Shown here piece after piece: positions 51,743 through 61,206 of a stretch of DNA of 64,000 bases; position 1 is the first letter of the stretch; every line of letters starts with the position of its first letter. The stretch is from an uncultured Clostridia bacterium (GTDB lineage: Bacteria > Bacillota > Clostridia > TANB77 > CAG-508), in the NCBI GenBank assembly GCA_934167095.1, contig CAKPKE010000002.1, forward strand, positions 75,144 to 139,143. Reading direction: 5' to 3'. The position numbers were made by a program, and so were the translations under genes. The notes beneath the pieces are model-generated. The model was not told the DNA's origin, did not search any database, and saw nothing but the letters and a program-made list of their open reading frames with translations.

Positions 51743-52421
51743 TTATTCTATCGACACAATTTTTGCAGTTATTGTTTTTTCGTCATTAGAAAAGTAAAGC
51801 TTGATTGGAGTATCTAAATTATTAACAAACTTAAAATCCAAAGAGCCATAAGAAATAGTAGCATCTTTTCCTTCAGGAACGTAACCAACATTTTTTCCAT
51901 GAGGATTACGCTCTGTTACTTCTAGACCAGAAACCTCAAGGACTGCATTATAAAGAGTTGAACTAACTTGGCAGTTTCCGCCACCTAGAGCTTGCTCAGT
52001 TTTACCGTGAATTATTACGGGAGCCTCTTCATAGCCTTCTTCTTCAGTTGACGGACCGAGTTGTATCATTAAATGAAAATTCTTCATGAGGCTCAATAAC
52101 TGTACCGTTTAATTTTTGAGATGTAATTTCAATATTTTTTAGTCTACCTTCGGAACTAAAACTTAAATCAGTTGTAAATGTTGAAAGTTCTTTTTCGACA
52201 GGTTCTTTTAACTTTTCTTCAACAGTATTTTTTATTTCCTCATCTGAAACGATATTAATACTTTGAATTTCTAAATTGTCGACATTTGTAGAATTATCAG
52301 AGGCAGAATTAGTCGAATTAGAAGGAGATTTATCATTTTTAGTAAACAAATAAACTGCCACAATGCATAAAATTATACAAATAATAATTATAATAATTGG
52401 ATAAAAATTTTTCTTTTTCAT
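51743..52421 (-). pseudogene. VanW family protein, frameshifted
   Basis: The first part (ATG about 52421) carries a membrane anchor (FYPIIIIIICIILCIVAVYL), a low-complexity linker and the start of the VanW domain (GTVIEPHEEFSFND). It is then shifted into TTRSVN and a stop. The second frame continues LGPSTEEEGYEEAPVIIHGK, then the family core GGGNCQVSSTLYNAVL and RNPHGKNVGYVPEGKDATIS. Removing one base near 52061 joins them, giving NDTLGPSTEEEGYEE. VanW proteins are wall-associated with unknown biochemical function. The break may be real or a sequencing error. Confidence 0.82.
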
Positions 52422-52524
52422 ACTAATAATTTTGTACAAAATTTGATATATTATACATAAAAGATTGAAAAAAAAATAACAAAATGATATTATAAAATTA
52501 AATATACAACTAAAGAGGTTAAAA

Positions 52525-53034
52525 ATGAAAAATTATAAAAATGAAAAAGGTGTAACACTTGTAAGTTTAACTGTTACTATAACTATAATGATGATTTTAG
52601 CTGGAATTACAATCCACTATACTGTAGGAAATAACGGATTTATAACAAAAGCGCAAGAAACAAAACAAAATGCGTTGATTGCAGAAGCAGAGGCAAATGA
52701 AGTAATAAAAAATTATAAAACAAAAGAAGATGCAGGTGGAGGTGTAATTGCTAAAAATGATATAACAGCACCAACAATTTCGCAAATAAATTTAACTGGC
52801 GATACTGACAAAATAACTGTAGAAGTAGTTGTAACAGACCAAGAAAGCGGAATAAAAAGTATAAAATATAGTATTGATGGCGGAACAACCTGGGAGTCAG
52901 ACTATAAAGATGCTAAAGCTAAAAAATATATATTTACAGGTCTTGAAGCAAATGAGTATGTGATAAATGTACAAGTTGAGGATAATAATGGAAATGTAGC
53001 AAATGCAACGAGTGACAGTATAACATTGCAATAA
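52525..53034 (+). CDS. Pilin-like protein with immunoglobulin-like domain
   Basis: A 169-residue protein with a class III/type IV prepilin-like start, NEKGVTLVSLTVTITIMMIL then AGITIHYTVGNNGFITKAQE: a glycine at the putative cleavage site followed by a hydrophobic helix, although the conserved Glu at +5 is replaced. The C-terminal half is an Ig/fn3-like domain (DITAPTISQINLTGDTDKIT, YSIDGGTTWESDYKD). This KGxTLxxLxxTIxxxxILAGI signature is common on Clostridia surface proteins. Separate transcription unit. Confidence 0.75.
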   Translation: MKNYKNEKGVTLVSLTVTITIMMILAGITIHYTVGNNGFITKAQETKQNALIAEAEANEVIKNYKTKEDAGGGVIAKNDITAPTISQINLTGDTDKITVEVVVTDQESGIKSIKYSIDGGTTWESDYKDAKAKKYIFTGLEANEYVINVQVEDNNGNVANATSDSITLQ

Positions 53035-53157
53035 ATTAATATATAATACAAATATATAAGCATGAAATGTTTATATATAATGGTATATTAAGTAAATTTG
53101 ACAAATTGCAAAAATCAAAGTATAATAATGAAGAATAAATTTATAGAGGATATAAAA

Positions 53158-53316
53158 ATGATAGCAAAAATTTGGAAAAAGATATTACTTGCAATTTTAA
53201 TTGTTGCTTGTTTATTTGATATAACAACTAAAATTGTAAAAAGATATACTCTAAAAGAGGAGCTTGAAAGCTCTGCAACATATTTAGAGGAAAGAAAAAA
53301 TAATGAGCAAAAATAA
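53158..53316 (+). CDS. Small single-helix protein (52 aa)
   Basis: A 52-residue protein: short basic N terminus, hydrophobic helix (ILLAILIVACLFDITTKIV) and a charged C terminus. ATG 53158 is preferred since AGAGGA precedes it; earlier in-frame starts (53098, 53131) lack a ribosome site. It resembles small septum-associated FtsL/DivIC-like proteins only in layout. Function unknown. Confidence 0.5.
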   Translation: MIAKIWKKILLAILIVACLFDITTKIVKRYTLKEELESSATYLEERKNNEQK

Positions 53317-53353
53317 ATATTAGCATAATTTATTGCAAAAAATGAATTAGTAC

Positions 53354-53382
53354 TTGCAAACTAAATAAATTTATGCTATTAT
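53354..53382 (+). promoter_or_regulatory. Promoter of rpmE
   Basis: TTGCAA (53354-53359), 17-bp spacer, TATTAT (53377-53382). Confidence 0.7.
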
Positions 53383-53425
53383 ATTGTTTAGCAGTTTTAT
53401 TTTACATAAGGGAGAGGTGAATATA

Positions 53426-53626
53426 ATGAAAGAAGGAATACATCCAAAATATGAAGAAACAACAATCACATGTGCATGTGGTAATGTTATAAAAGTAGGC
53501 TCAACAAAGTCAAACCTAAAGGTTGATGTTTGCTCAAAATGCCATCCATTCTGGACAGGAAACTTAAAAAGAGAAACAACAGGTGGTAGAGCTGATAAAT
53601 TTAAGAAAAAATATGGAATTGCTTAA
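53426..53626 (+). CDS. rpmE: 50S ribosomal protein L31
   Basis: A 66-residue L31 of the zinc-binding type: MKEGIHPKYEETTITCACGN (CxC) and VDVCSKCHPFWTG (CxxC) provide four cysteines for one zinc ion. This is the zinc-replete form. ATG 53426 follows GGGAGAGGTG; an upstream in-frame TTG or ATG would add residues not found in the family. Monocistronic, with its own promoter and terminator. Confidence 0.96.
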   Translation: MKEGIHPKYEETTITCACGNVIKVGSTKSNLKVDVCSKCHPFWTGNLKRETTGGRADKFKKKYGIA

Positions 53627-53640
53627 TGAGCAATTAAATG

Positions 53641-53670
53641 TCACTAGTTTTACTAGTGCTTTTTTTTTAC
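53641..53670 (+). terminator. Terminator of rpmE
   Basis: CACTAG pairs with CTAGTG around TTTTA, followed by CT9. Confidence 0.85.
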
Positions 53671-53833
53671 CTAAAATTTACAAAAAATGTAATAAAATTG
53701 TTATAATTATGACAAAATAATACTATTTTAGTGTTTTTTTATATAAATAATTAATTTTAATACATAAAAAGATAAAATGATTAGATAAATAATAATTATA
53801 TTCACTTCCTAAACTGTTTTGACATAGTCTATA

Positions 53834-53863
53834 ATACTGATATTAGTAGAAAAATATCAGTAT
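53834..53863 (+). promoter_or_regulatory. Perfect 11-bp inverted repeat in the leader of the giant surface-protein gene
   Basis: ATACTGATATT (53834-53844) pairs exactly with AATATCAGTAT (53853-53863), 8-nt loop. It overlaps a TATAAT box (53830-53835) and ends just before the ribosome site CGAGGAG. It could be a regulator binding site or an RNA hairpin controlling translation. Confidence 0.6.
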
Positions 53864-53877
53864 GCGAGGAGAAAAAT

Positions 53878-56800
53878 ATGCAGAAACTAAAAGAAAAAAA
53901 AGGTATAACTTTAATAGCTCTTATAGTTACTATTGTTGTACTTATTATATTAGCAGGAATAACAATTAGTGCTATAATTGGAAATAATGGAATAATAACC
54001 AAAGCACAGTATGCAGCAAATGAAACGACTAAAGCTAGCATATTAGAAGAAATTAATAGAACTTGGCTAGAATTAATGACAGGAACTGATTTTTTGCAAT
54101 TAAAAGTTGAAAAGCAAGCCGAGCGTTTTCAAACAGAACTTAGAGGAGAAGATGAATCTGCGACCGCAACAGTAGATGAAAAAGATGACACAAAAATAAA
54201 TGTCTTTTATAAGGGAATAGAAACAATAATAGATACACAAGGTGGGACAAAAGACTGGATTGACAACGGTGGAAACACAGGTGGCGGTAGCACTGGCGGA
54301 GGCAATACAGGAAATACAGGAACTGGCACAGGTGGAAGTTCAGGAACAATAACTCCGGGTTCTTATCTAGTTAGATTTAATTCAAATGGAGGAAGTGGCG
54401 TTACAGCACAACATGTTGCACCAGGAGGATATGCTGTAAAACCAGAAAGCCCAACAAGACCAGAATATAGTTTTGTAGGTTGGTATAGTGATGCAAATTT
54501 AACTTATGAATTTGACTTCTCGAAAAAAGTTACTAGTGGAATGATATTATATGCAAAATGGAAAGAGAATCCAACAATATATCAAGTTGTATTTAATGCA
54601 AATGGTGGAAGTGGCGTTGAAGGTCAAAGTATTAAATACAGAAACAAAGTGACAAAACCAGAAAATCCAATGAGAGATGGTTGGTCTTTTGTTGGTTGGT
54701 ATACAGATTCTAATTTGACACAAAAATTTGATTTTAACACAGAAGTTACATCGAATTTAGTACTAACTGCAAAATGGTACGAAATAACAGAGGGAGAAAT
54801 ATTTAAATGGTCAACAACAGCATCAGAAGCAACATTGATTGGATTCTCAGATTTAGGAAGAGAACAATATAAAAATGGTGTAATTGTTGATATAACAGTA
54901 CCTGAAACATATAGCAATTTAGATGTAACAACAATTGGAAGTGGAGCTTTCTCAAATTATAGTAATATAACTTATGTTGATATACCAGATACAGTAACAA
55001 CAATAGGAAGCAGTGCATTTAGTAGTTGTACAGGAATAAAGACTGTAATTTTAGGTGAAAATGTAACCAATATAGGAAGTAGAGCCTTTTCAGGAGATTC
55101 TGGAATAAAAGAATTAACAATACCAATTTCGTTAAATTCAGTATCAAGTGCAAGTAATGTAGACTATTATGATGCGGCATTTTATGGTTGCACAGGAATT
55201 AAAAATATACAATTAACAAAAGGAACAGGAGAAGAATTTAATTATTCAGACAATAGTGGAAATGCGTATTGGGCATATACACCATGGTACTATTCTCGAG
55301 CTAATGCGATAAATGTAACTATTGCAGATGAAGTAACAAGTATAGGAAGCAATATGTTTAAAGGTTGTACAGGACTTACATCATTTACGATACCAAGTAC
55401 AGTGACATCAATAGGTGCTGGTGCTTTTTATAATTGTGAAAAATGGAATAGCAATATTAACTTTGAAAATATAGAAACAATAGGAGCAGAAGCATTTTAC
55501 AATTGTTCACAATTAGTAGGAGATTGGAATTTCTCAGATAAGATAACTAAAATAGAAGATAATACTTTTTATAATTGTAAGACAATAACTGGAGAATGTA
55601 ACCTAAAAAATATAGAATCAATAGGAAACTATGCATTTCAAAGCTGTACTGGAATAACAAAAGTAGTGATACCAGATAAAATAGAAAAAATAGGATTACA
55701 AGCATTTAGAGAAGACATAGGAATAAAAGAATTAACAATACCAATATCATTGGATGCTGTAATTAGTAGTGGAAATGTAAGTAATAGTTATAATACAAGT
55801 TTTTACAATTGTACGGGAATAACAAAAGTAAACTTTACAAAAGGAACAGGAACTGGATTTAATTATGCAACAGACTTAAATAATTATTATGCATATACAC
55901 CATGGTATTATTCAAGAGCAAATACGATAGAAGTAACAATGGAAGAAGGAATAACAAGCATAGGAAATAATATGTTCTATGATTGTACAGGACTTACAAT
56001 ATTAAATATACCAAGTACAGTAACAAGTATAGGAGTAGGAGCGTTTTATAATTGTTCACAATTAGCAGGAGATTGGAATTTCTTAGATAAGATAACTAAA
56101 ATAGAAGATAATACTTTTTATAATTGTAAGACAATAACTGGAGAATGTAACCTAAAAAATATAAAATCAATAGGAAACTATGCATTTCAAAATTGTACAG
56201 GAATAACGAAGGTAATTATATCTGATAAAGTAACACAATTAAATAGAAATTCATTTGATGGAGACATAGGAATAAAGGAAATAACTATACCAATTTCATT
56301 AAATGCTATATGCAGAGAAGCGTTTGATACAAGATACAATAATTATAATTATTCTAGTTTTAAAAATTGTACAGGAATAACAAAAGTGAATTTAACAAAA
56401 GGAACAGGAGAAGGATTTGATTATACAGGAAGTGCAACCAATAATACTTATTGTTATACACCATGGTATTATTCGAGAAATAATACCATAGAAGTAACAA
56501 TGGAAGAAGGAATAACAAGCATAGGAGATAATATGTTCATTGGTTGCACAGGACTTACAATATTAAATATACCAAATACAGTGACAAGCATAGGAGCAAA
56601 TGCATTCTATAATTGTAGTAAATGGAATAGTACAATAAGTTTTGCAAATATAACAGAAATAAAAAGTTCAGCTTTTTATGGATGTGTTGCACTACAAGGA
56701 ATATGGAACTTTTCAAAAAATCTAACAAGTATAGAGGATAGTTCATTTAATAATTGTAAATTAATATTAGGAGAATGTGATTTAAGTAATATAACATCTA

Positions 56801-59349
56801 TAGGAAACTATGCATTTCAAAACTGTACAGGAATAACGAAGGTAATTATATCTGATAAAGTAACACAATTAAATAGAAATTCATTTGATGGAGACATAGG
56901 AATAAAGGAAATAACTATACCAATTTCATTAAATGCTATATGCAGAGAAGAGTTTGATACAAGATATAATTATAATTATTCTAGTTTTAAAAGTTGTACA
57001 GGAATAACAAAAGTAAACTTTACGAAAGGAACAGGAGAAGGATTTGATTATACAGGAAGTGCAACCAATAATACTTATTATTATTATACACCATGGTATT
57101 ATTCGAGAAATAATACCATAGAAGTAACAATGGAAGAAGGAATAACAAGCATAGGAAATAATATGTTCTATGATTGTACAGGACTTACAATATTAAATAT
57201 ACCAAGTACAGTAACAAGTATAGGAGAAAATGCATTCTATAATTGTAGTAAATGGAATAGTACAATAAGTTTTGCAAATATAACAGAGATAAAAAGTTCA
57301 GCTTTTTATGGATGTGTTGCACTACAAGGAATATGGGATTTTTCAAAGAATCTAACAAGTATAGAAAACAGTGCATTTTATAATTGTGAATTAATATTAG
57401 GAGAATGTGATTTAAGTAATATAACATCAATAGGAAACTGTGTATTTCAAAGTTGTACAGGAATAACAAAAGTAATATTATCTGATAAGATAGAAAAAAT
57501 AGGATTACAAGCATTTAGAGAAGACATAGGAATAAAAGAATTAACAATACCAATATCATTGGATGCTGTAATTAGTAGTGGAAATGTAAGTAATAGTAAT
57601 AATACAAGTTTTTACAATTGTACGGGAATAACAAAAGTAAACTTTACAAAAGGAACAGGAGAGGGATTTAATTATGCAACAGACTTAAATAATTATTATG
57701 GATATACACCATGGTATTATTCAAGAGCAAATACGATAGAAGTAACAATGGAAGAAGGAATAACAAGTATAGGAAATAATATGTTCTATGATTGTACAGG
57801 ACTTACAATATTAAATATACCAAGTACAGTGACAAGCATAGGAAAATATGCATTTTATAATTGTGCTAAATGGAAGGGAACATTAAACTTACAAAATTTT
57901 ACAAAAATTGAAAATGGTGCATTTCAAAATTGTAGTTCTCTTACAGGCGAAGTCAATTTAACAAACGTAACTGAAGTTGGCGAATATTCATTCTATAATT
58001 GTTCTGGAATATCAAAAGTAATCATAGGGGATAATATAACAAGTATGGGAATATCTGCATTCAGAGGAGATTCAGGAATAAAGGAATTAACTATACCAAT
58101 GTCATTTAATACCATATATGATAGTTCAATTTCTGATGATTATTATGCAAGGTTCTACAAGTGTTCAAATATAGAAAAACTTACGTTTACTAAAGGAAAT
58201 GGAACTCAAGTAGTATATGGCACCTCAAGTTCTGGAAGTAATAAAAGATATGATTTGACACCATGGTATTACTCAAGAGCTAAACTTAAGGAAGTAGTAC
58301 TTCCATCAGAAGGAGTAACAACTATTAGTGATTATATGTTTACAGATTGTACAGCTCTTACAACATTAGTACTTCCAGATACAATAACTTCAATTGGTAC
58401 AAGTGCTTTCTATAATTGTGGAAGCTGGCAAGGAAAAGTAAATTTAGCAGACTATGAAAAAATAGGAAGTTATGCATTCTACAATTGTACTAATATAACA
58501 GGAGATTTTACTCTATCAGATAAAATAACTTATATAGGAAATTCAACATTTTATAATTGCGTTGGATTAACAGGAAAAACTTCGCTAACAGAAAAAGTAA
58601 CAAGTATAGGAAGTTATACATTTTACAACTGTACAGGATTGACATCAATAAATATGCCAAATACAATAAGTCAAATAGGAAGTTATGCATTTAATAACTG
58701 TATAAAATTAGGGGCAATAGTAGTTCCTTACCAAGCAACAATAGGCGAAAAAGCATTTTATGCAGTAAAAGAAATTCACTATGACGGAAAATCTTCTGGC
58801 TCGCCATGGGGAGCTAGTAAAGTTACAAAATGTAATAATGTAACATTTACAACAACAAAGGCGGTAACATGTCAAACAAGAGGTTCAGGATATTATAATT
58901 GTGATGTTTTAGGTGGACGAGTTAATGTTACTCTAATTGAATTAAATCATACACCAAATTTTGTAAATGATGTATGTACAATTTGCGGATACAAGAGAAG
59001 ATGGGAAAATACAGCAAATGGAGACTCATTTAAATTTACTCGAAACGGAGCAACTTGGACATCGAATAATAGAGGCGTACCATTGTCAACAGCAATGTCA
59101 ACATGGGAAGCTAATTTAGAAGAAGCAGAAGTATATACTTTAAAATATAGAGTATCAAGTGAACAAGATAAAGATATACTAAAAATTACTTTAGATGGTG
59201 AAACTATAGTAACTGCAAGTGGTAATGGTTCTGAAGTAACAATTCAATTAAATCTATCTGAAGGAAAGCATACTTTAGTTGCAACTTATGAAAAAGATAG
59301 TTTAAACGATTCTAATAATGATAATGCATACATTGTATTATATAAGTAG
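53878..59349 (+). CDS. Giant BspA-like leucine-rich-repeat surface protein with pilin-like N terminus
   Basis: 1823 residues. The N terminus is pilin-like (EKKGITLIALIVTIVVLIIL then AGITISAIIGNNG) with a Gly before the helix and no +5 Glu. A Gly/Thr-rich linker (about 130-160) leads to two Listeria-Bacteroides (InlB-type) repeats (about 162-300, each ending GWY(S/T)D..F..AKW). From about 330 to 1620 there are many LRR_5/BspA repeats (xxIGxxAFxNCTxLxxVxIPxxVTxI type). Six long modules each carry TPWYYSR (near 55.28, 55.90, 56.46, 57.09, 57.71 and 58.26 kb), four of which are almost identical at DNA level. A C-terminal beta domain (about 1705-1823) ends the protein. BspA-like proteins bind host or microbial surfaces. 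Confidence 0.88.
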   Translation: MQKLKEKKGITLIALIVTIVVLIILAGITISAIIGNNGIITKAQYAANETTKASILEEINRTWLELMTGTDFLQLKVEKQAERFQTELRGEDESATATVDEKDDTKINVFYKGIETIIDTQGGTKDWIDNGGNTGGGSTGGGNTGNTGTGTGGSSGTITPGSYLVRFNSNGGSGVTAQHVAPGGYAVKPESPTRPEYSFVGWYSDANLTYEFDFSKKVTSGMILYAKWKENPTIYQVVFNANGGSGVEGQSIKYRNKVTKPENPMRDGWSFVGWYTDSNLTQKFDFNTEVTSNLVLTAKWYEITEGEIFKWSTTASEATLIGFSDLGREQYKNGVIVDITVPETYSNLDVTTIGSGAFSNYSNITYVDIPDTVTTIGSSAFSSCTGIKTVILGENVTNIGSRAFSGDSGIKELTIPISLNSVSSASNVDYYDAAFYGCTGIKNIQLTKGTGEEFNYSDNSGNAYWAYTPWYYSRANAINVTIADEVTSIGSNMFKGCTGLTSFTIPSTVTSIGAGAFYNCEKWNSNINFENIETIGAEAFYNCSQLVGDWNFSDKITKIEDNTFYNCKTITGECNLKNIESIGNYAFQSCTGITKVVIPDKIEKIGLQAFREDIGIKELTIPISLDAVISSGNVSNSYNTSFYNCTGITKVNFTKGTGTGFNYATDLNNYYAYTPWYYSRANTIEVTMEEGITSIGNNMFYDCTGLTILNIPSTVTSIGVGAFYNCSQLAGDWNFLDKITKIEDNTFYNCKTITGECNLKNIKSIGNYAFQNCTGITKVIISDKVTQLNRNSFDGDIGIKEITIPISLNAICREAFDTRYNNYNYSSFKNCTGITKVNLTKGTGEGFDYTGSATNNTYCYTPWYYSRNNTIEVTMEEGITSIGDNMFIGCTGLTILNIPNTVTSIGANAFYNCSKWNSTISFANITEIKSSAFYGCVALQGIWNFSKNLTSIEDSSFNNCKLILGECDLSNITSIGNYAFQNCTGITKVIISDKVTQLNRNSFDGDIGIKEITIPISLNAICREEFDTRYNYNYSSFKSCTGITKVNFTKGTGEGFDYTGSATNNTYYYYTPWYYSRNNTIEVTMEEGITSIGNNMFYDCTGLTILNIPSTVTSIGENAFYNCSKWNSTISFANITEIKSSAFYGCVALQGIWDFSKNLTSIENSAFYNCELILGECDLSNITSIGNCVFQSCTGITKVILSDKIEKIGLQAFREDIGIKELTIPISLDAVISSGNVSNSNNTSFYNCTGITKVNFTKGTGEGFNYATDLNNYYGYTPWYYSRANTIEVTMEEGITSIGNNMFYDCTGLTILNIPSTVTSIGKYAFYNCAKWKGTLNLQNFTKIENGAFQNCSSLTGEVNLTNVTEVGEYSFYNCSGISKVIIGDNITSMGISAFRGDSGIKELTIPMSFNTIYDSSISDDYYARFYKCSNIEKLTFTKGNGTQVVYGTSSSGSNKRYDLTPWYYSRAKLKEVVLPSEGVTTISDYMFTDCTALTTLVLPDTITSIGTSAFYNCGSWQGKVNLADYEKIGSYAFYNCTNITGDFTLSDKITYIGNSTFYNCVGLTGKTSLTEKVTSIGSYTFYNCTGLTSINMPNTISQIGSYAFNNCIKLGAIVVPYQATIGEKAFYAVKEIHYDGKSSGSPWGASKVTKCNNVTFTTTKAVTCQTRGSGYYNCDVLGGRVNVTLIELNHTPNFVNDVCTICGYKRRWENTANGDSFKFTRNGATWTSNNRGVPLSTAMSTWEANLEEAEVYTLKYRVSSEQDKDILKITLDGETIVTASGNGSEVTIQLNLSEGKHTLVATYEKDSLNDSNNDNAYIVLYK
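55620..57850 (+). repeat. Near-identical internal repeat modules (about 0.6 kb) in the giant gene
   Basis: Modules around 55.62-56.05, 56.16-56.60, 56.80-57.24 and 57.42-57.85 kb share long identical DNA blocks (for example GAAGTAACAATGGAAGAAGG and TAACACAATTAAATAGAAAT). They alternate in two types. The conservation at third positions indicates recent duplication or gene conversion. Confidence 0.8.
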
Positions 59350-59358
59350 GAGGACGTA

Positions 59359-60126
59359 ATGAAGAAAAATACACTAAATAAGAAGAATCTCCTAATATTA
59401 ATAGTAATAATCGCAATTGTTGCTGTTATAGGAATAATAATTAATGCTAATTCTAAAGGAACACCAAAAGAATTAAAAGAAGTATCTGATTATGTGAAAA
59501 ATAATTATCTAAATGAGGCAACATTAAGCTTGATTCAAAGTGGCGTTGATAATACGCAAGACAAAATGAATACTGCCATTATCTCAATAAACAGAGATAA
59601 TGGTAGCAAACTAAAAAAAATATCAGAGCAAGATGTAGCAAAAAGATACAAAGAATTATTTGATGAAGATTTAAAAATAGAAGAACCTTCATTTATGCTA
59701 CCAAATGGCTATGCATATAACTATGATGATAAAACATTTGATTTATTTGTAGAAGTAGGAGAAGAACTTACTGAAGAAGACCTTAAAATTGATGCAATAC
59801 CAGAACAACAAACAGGAACTTTTAAAGTAATTACTTCATGTACTAAAGTAAAGAAAAATGAGTATGAAGTTTGCTTTGAAGAAAGAAAAGTGAAAAATGC
59901 AAGTGAATTTTTAAGTTATGCAATGGAACATCAAGAATTAGGTTGGGATACAGCCAAGTTAGATGAAATGACTCAAAAAGAAGAAAATACTGAAAACACA
60001 GAGTACTTACAAAATCTAATAAATGATGGTAACATGAGTGAACTTACAACTGTAAATAGAACAGGAAAAATAAATGTTAAAAAGAATAAAAACAATTATT
60101 CTATTGAAAAGTATGAAACAAATTAA
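59359..60126 (+). CDS. Membrane-anchored exported protein of unknown function
   Basis: A 255-residue protein with a basic N terminus and one membrane helix (about residues 10-29, LLILIVIIAIVAVIGIIINA) followed by a hydrophilic domain with no recognised family. It lies 9 bases behind the giant surface-protein gene, so the two are cotranscribed; it may help export or anchor that protein. The C-terminal domain is rich in Asn/Lys/Glu. ATG follows AGGAGGACGTA. Confidence 0.65.
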   Translation: MKKNTLNKKNLLILIVIIAIVAVIGIIINANSKGTPKELKEVSDYVKNNYLNEATLSLIQSGVDNTQDKMNTAIISINRDNGSKLKKISEQDVAKRYKELFDEDLKIEEPSFMLPNGYAYNYDDKTFDLFVEVGEELTEEDLKIDAIPEQQTGTFKVITSCTKVKKNEYEVCFEERKVKNASEFLSYAMEHQELGWDTAKLDEMTQKEENTENTEYLQNLINDGNMSELTTVNRTGKINVKKNKNNYSIEKYETN

Positions 60127-60159
60127 CAATTTGATTTTATAAATTCTTTATTTTGATTA

Positions 60160-60196
60160 ATAACAACCGGCGGGATTTGCTGGTTGTTATATTTTT
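60160..60196 (+). terminator. Terminator after the surface-protein operon
   Basis: ATAACAACC (60160-60168) pairs with GGTTGTTAT (60182-60190), followed by ATTTTT. Confidence 0.8.
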
Positions 60197-60209
60197 GCGA
60201 TTTACATAA

Positions 60210-60238
60210 TTGATTTTGCTTAGGAAATCTGTTATAAT
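60210..60238 (+). promoter_or_regulatory. Promoter of the kinase-like gene
   Basis: TTGATT (60210-60215), 17-bp spacer, TATAAT (60233-60238). A CGCATGA/TCATGCG hairpin follows in the leader. Confidence 0.8.
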
Positions 60239-60300
60239 AAAAATTGTTCGATATTATTAAACGCATGAGTTCATGCGGTATAAAATGAAGGGATATTAGA

Positions 60301-61095
60301 ATGGTACGGCACGAAATGATTGAAAGAGCAAACTTTATAAACCAAGTCCGGAGGCTAAACTATAGGCAAGCATATGATTTTTTTATTGGAATGAGAGATC
60401 GATTTATCAATGCAGATGGAAGTTTTCAGATTGAGTATGAAACATTTTCGAGCGTATATATTGAAAATGTAACGCCCAAAGGAAAGGTTCAAGACTGCAG
60501 AAAAAATCCATTAGACAAAGAACAAATTAAAAAACTTATAGATGAAGGATACTTTATTTACTTTGATGGTGCTTCTTGTGCTGGCAAATCGACGATGGCT
60601 CAAAAGATGGCAAAAGCCTTTGAAATTGAAGTTGTGGATATTGACAACATGTTTGAAGAATATCTAAACAAAAAGCTTAGCAAATGCAAAGATGAAAAAA
60701 AGAGAAGAAAAATATTAAGAAAAGCTGATGAGACATCGAATGTTTATATTAAAAATCATTTAGAATCTGAGATTTTGAAAAAGTCTAACAATGGACAAAA
60801 GTCTGTAATTTTGGTGGGCGGCTTCTATGAACTGATTTTCAGGTCCATCATCAGACATACTCTTGGAGGGCACTTCAAAGGAGTTGTAAGTCTTATAATG
60901 ACTGAAAACTGGGATACTCTTATAAAGAGACATGATGCTAGGTGGAAAGAAAATGATGATGTTTTTAAAAAAATATCTTATAGAACGCTCAATAATAGCT
61001 TTGTTATGACAAATGAGCTGACCGACAAAAGAGAGCTTTGTGGCTATGGAGGTGACTATGTTTACATCATCACGAGTAAAACCGAGTTATTTTAA
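60301..61095 (+). CDS. P-loop kinase-like protein (stand-alone cassette)
   Basis: A 264-residue protein with a clear P-loop: GYFIYFDGASCAGKSTMAQK (about residues 84-103), followed by VVDIDNMFEEYL, VILVGGFYELIFRS and a later KRHDARWKENDDVFKK segment. This layout is that of NMP-kinase-like or nucleoside/zeta-toxin-type phosphotransferases; the substrate is unknown. The N-terminal 75 residues (INQVRRLNYRQAYDFFIGMR) have no recognised match. GC is higher than neighbours. Its promoter and a strong terminator make it a one-gene unit. Confidence 0.7.
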   Translation: MVRHEMIERANFINQVRRLNYRQAYDFFIGMRDRFINADGSFQIEYETFSSVYIENVTPKGKVQDCRKNPLDKEQIKKLIDEGYFIYFDGASCAGKSTMAQKMAKAFEIEVVDIDNMFEEYLNKKLSKCKDEKKRRKILRKADETSNVYIKNHLESEILKKSNNGQKSVILVGGFYELIFRSIIRHTLGGHFKGVVSLIMTENWDTLIKRHDARWKENDDVFKKISYRTLNNSFVMTNELTDKRELCGYGGDYVYIITSKTELF

Positions 61096-61102
61096 TATCT
61101 AA

Positions 61103-61155
61103 GCGCCAGGATAGGATGCAGATTGTTTTTTGCATCCTATCTTGGCGTTTTAGAA
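61103..61155 (+). terminator. Strong terminator of the kinase-like gene
   Basis: AAGCGCCAGGATAGGATGCA pairs with TGCATCCTATCTTGGCGTTT (one G-T and a small mismatch) around GATTGTTTT, then TTAG. It is one of the longest stems in the window. Confidence 0.9.
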
Positions 61156-61157
61156 TA

Positions 61158-61200
61158 AAAAAACACACCCGCCACTTGATTGTGTGGCAGGTGTGAATGA
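61158..61200 (-). terminator. Terminator of the 61.2-kb minus-strand gene
   Basis: CACACC.GCCAC pairs with GTGGC.GGTGTG around TTGATTGT, followed by T-rich sequence on the minus strand. Confidence 0.82.
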
Positions 61201-61206
61201 TGGGAC

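Noticed and set aside
55620..57850. Regular repeats that might suggest a CRISPR array
   Set aside because: The repeats lie within one continuous reading frame, are hundreds of bases long, and have no short spacer structure or cas genes; they are LRR modules.
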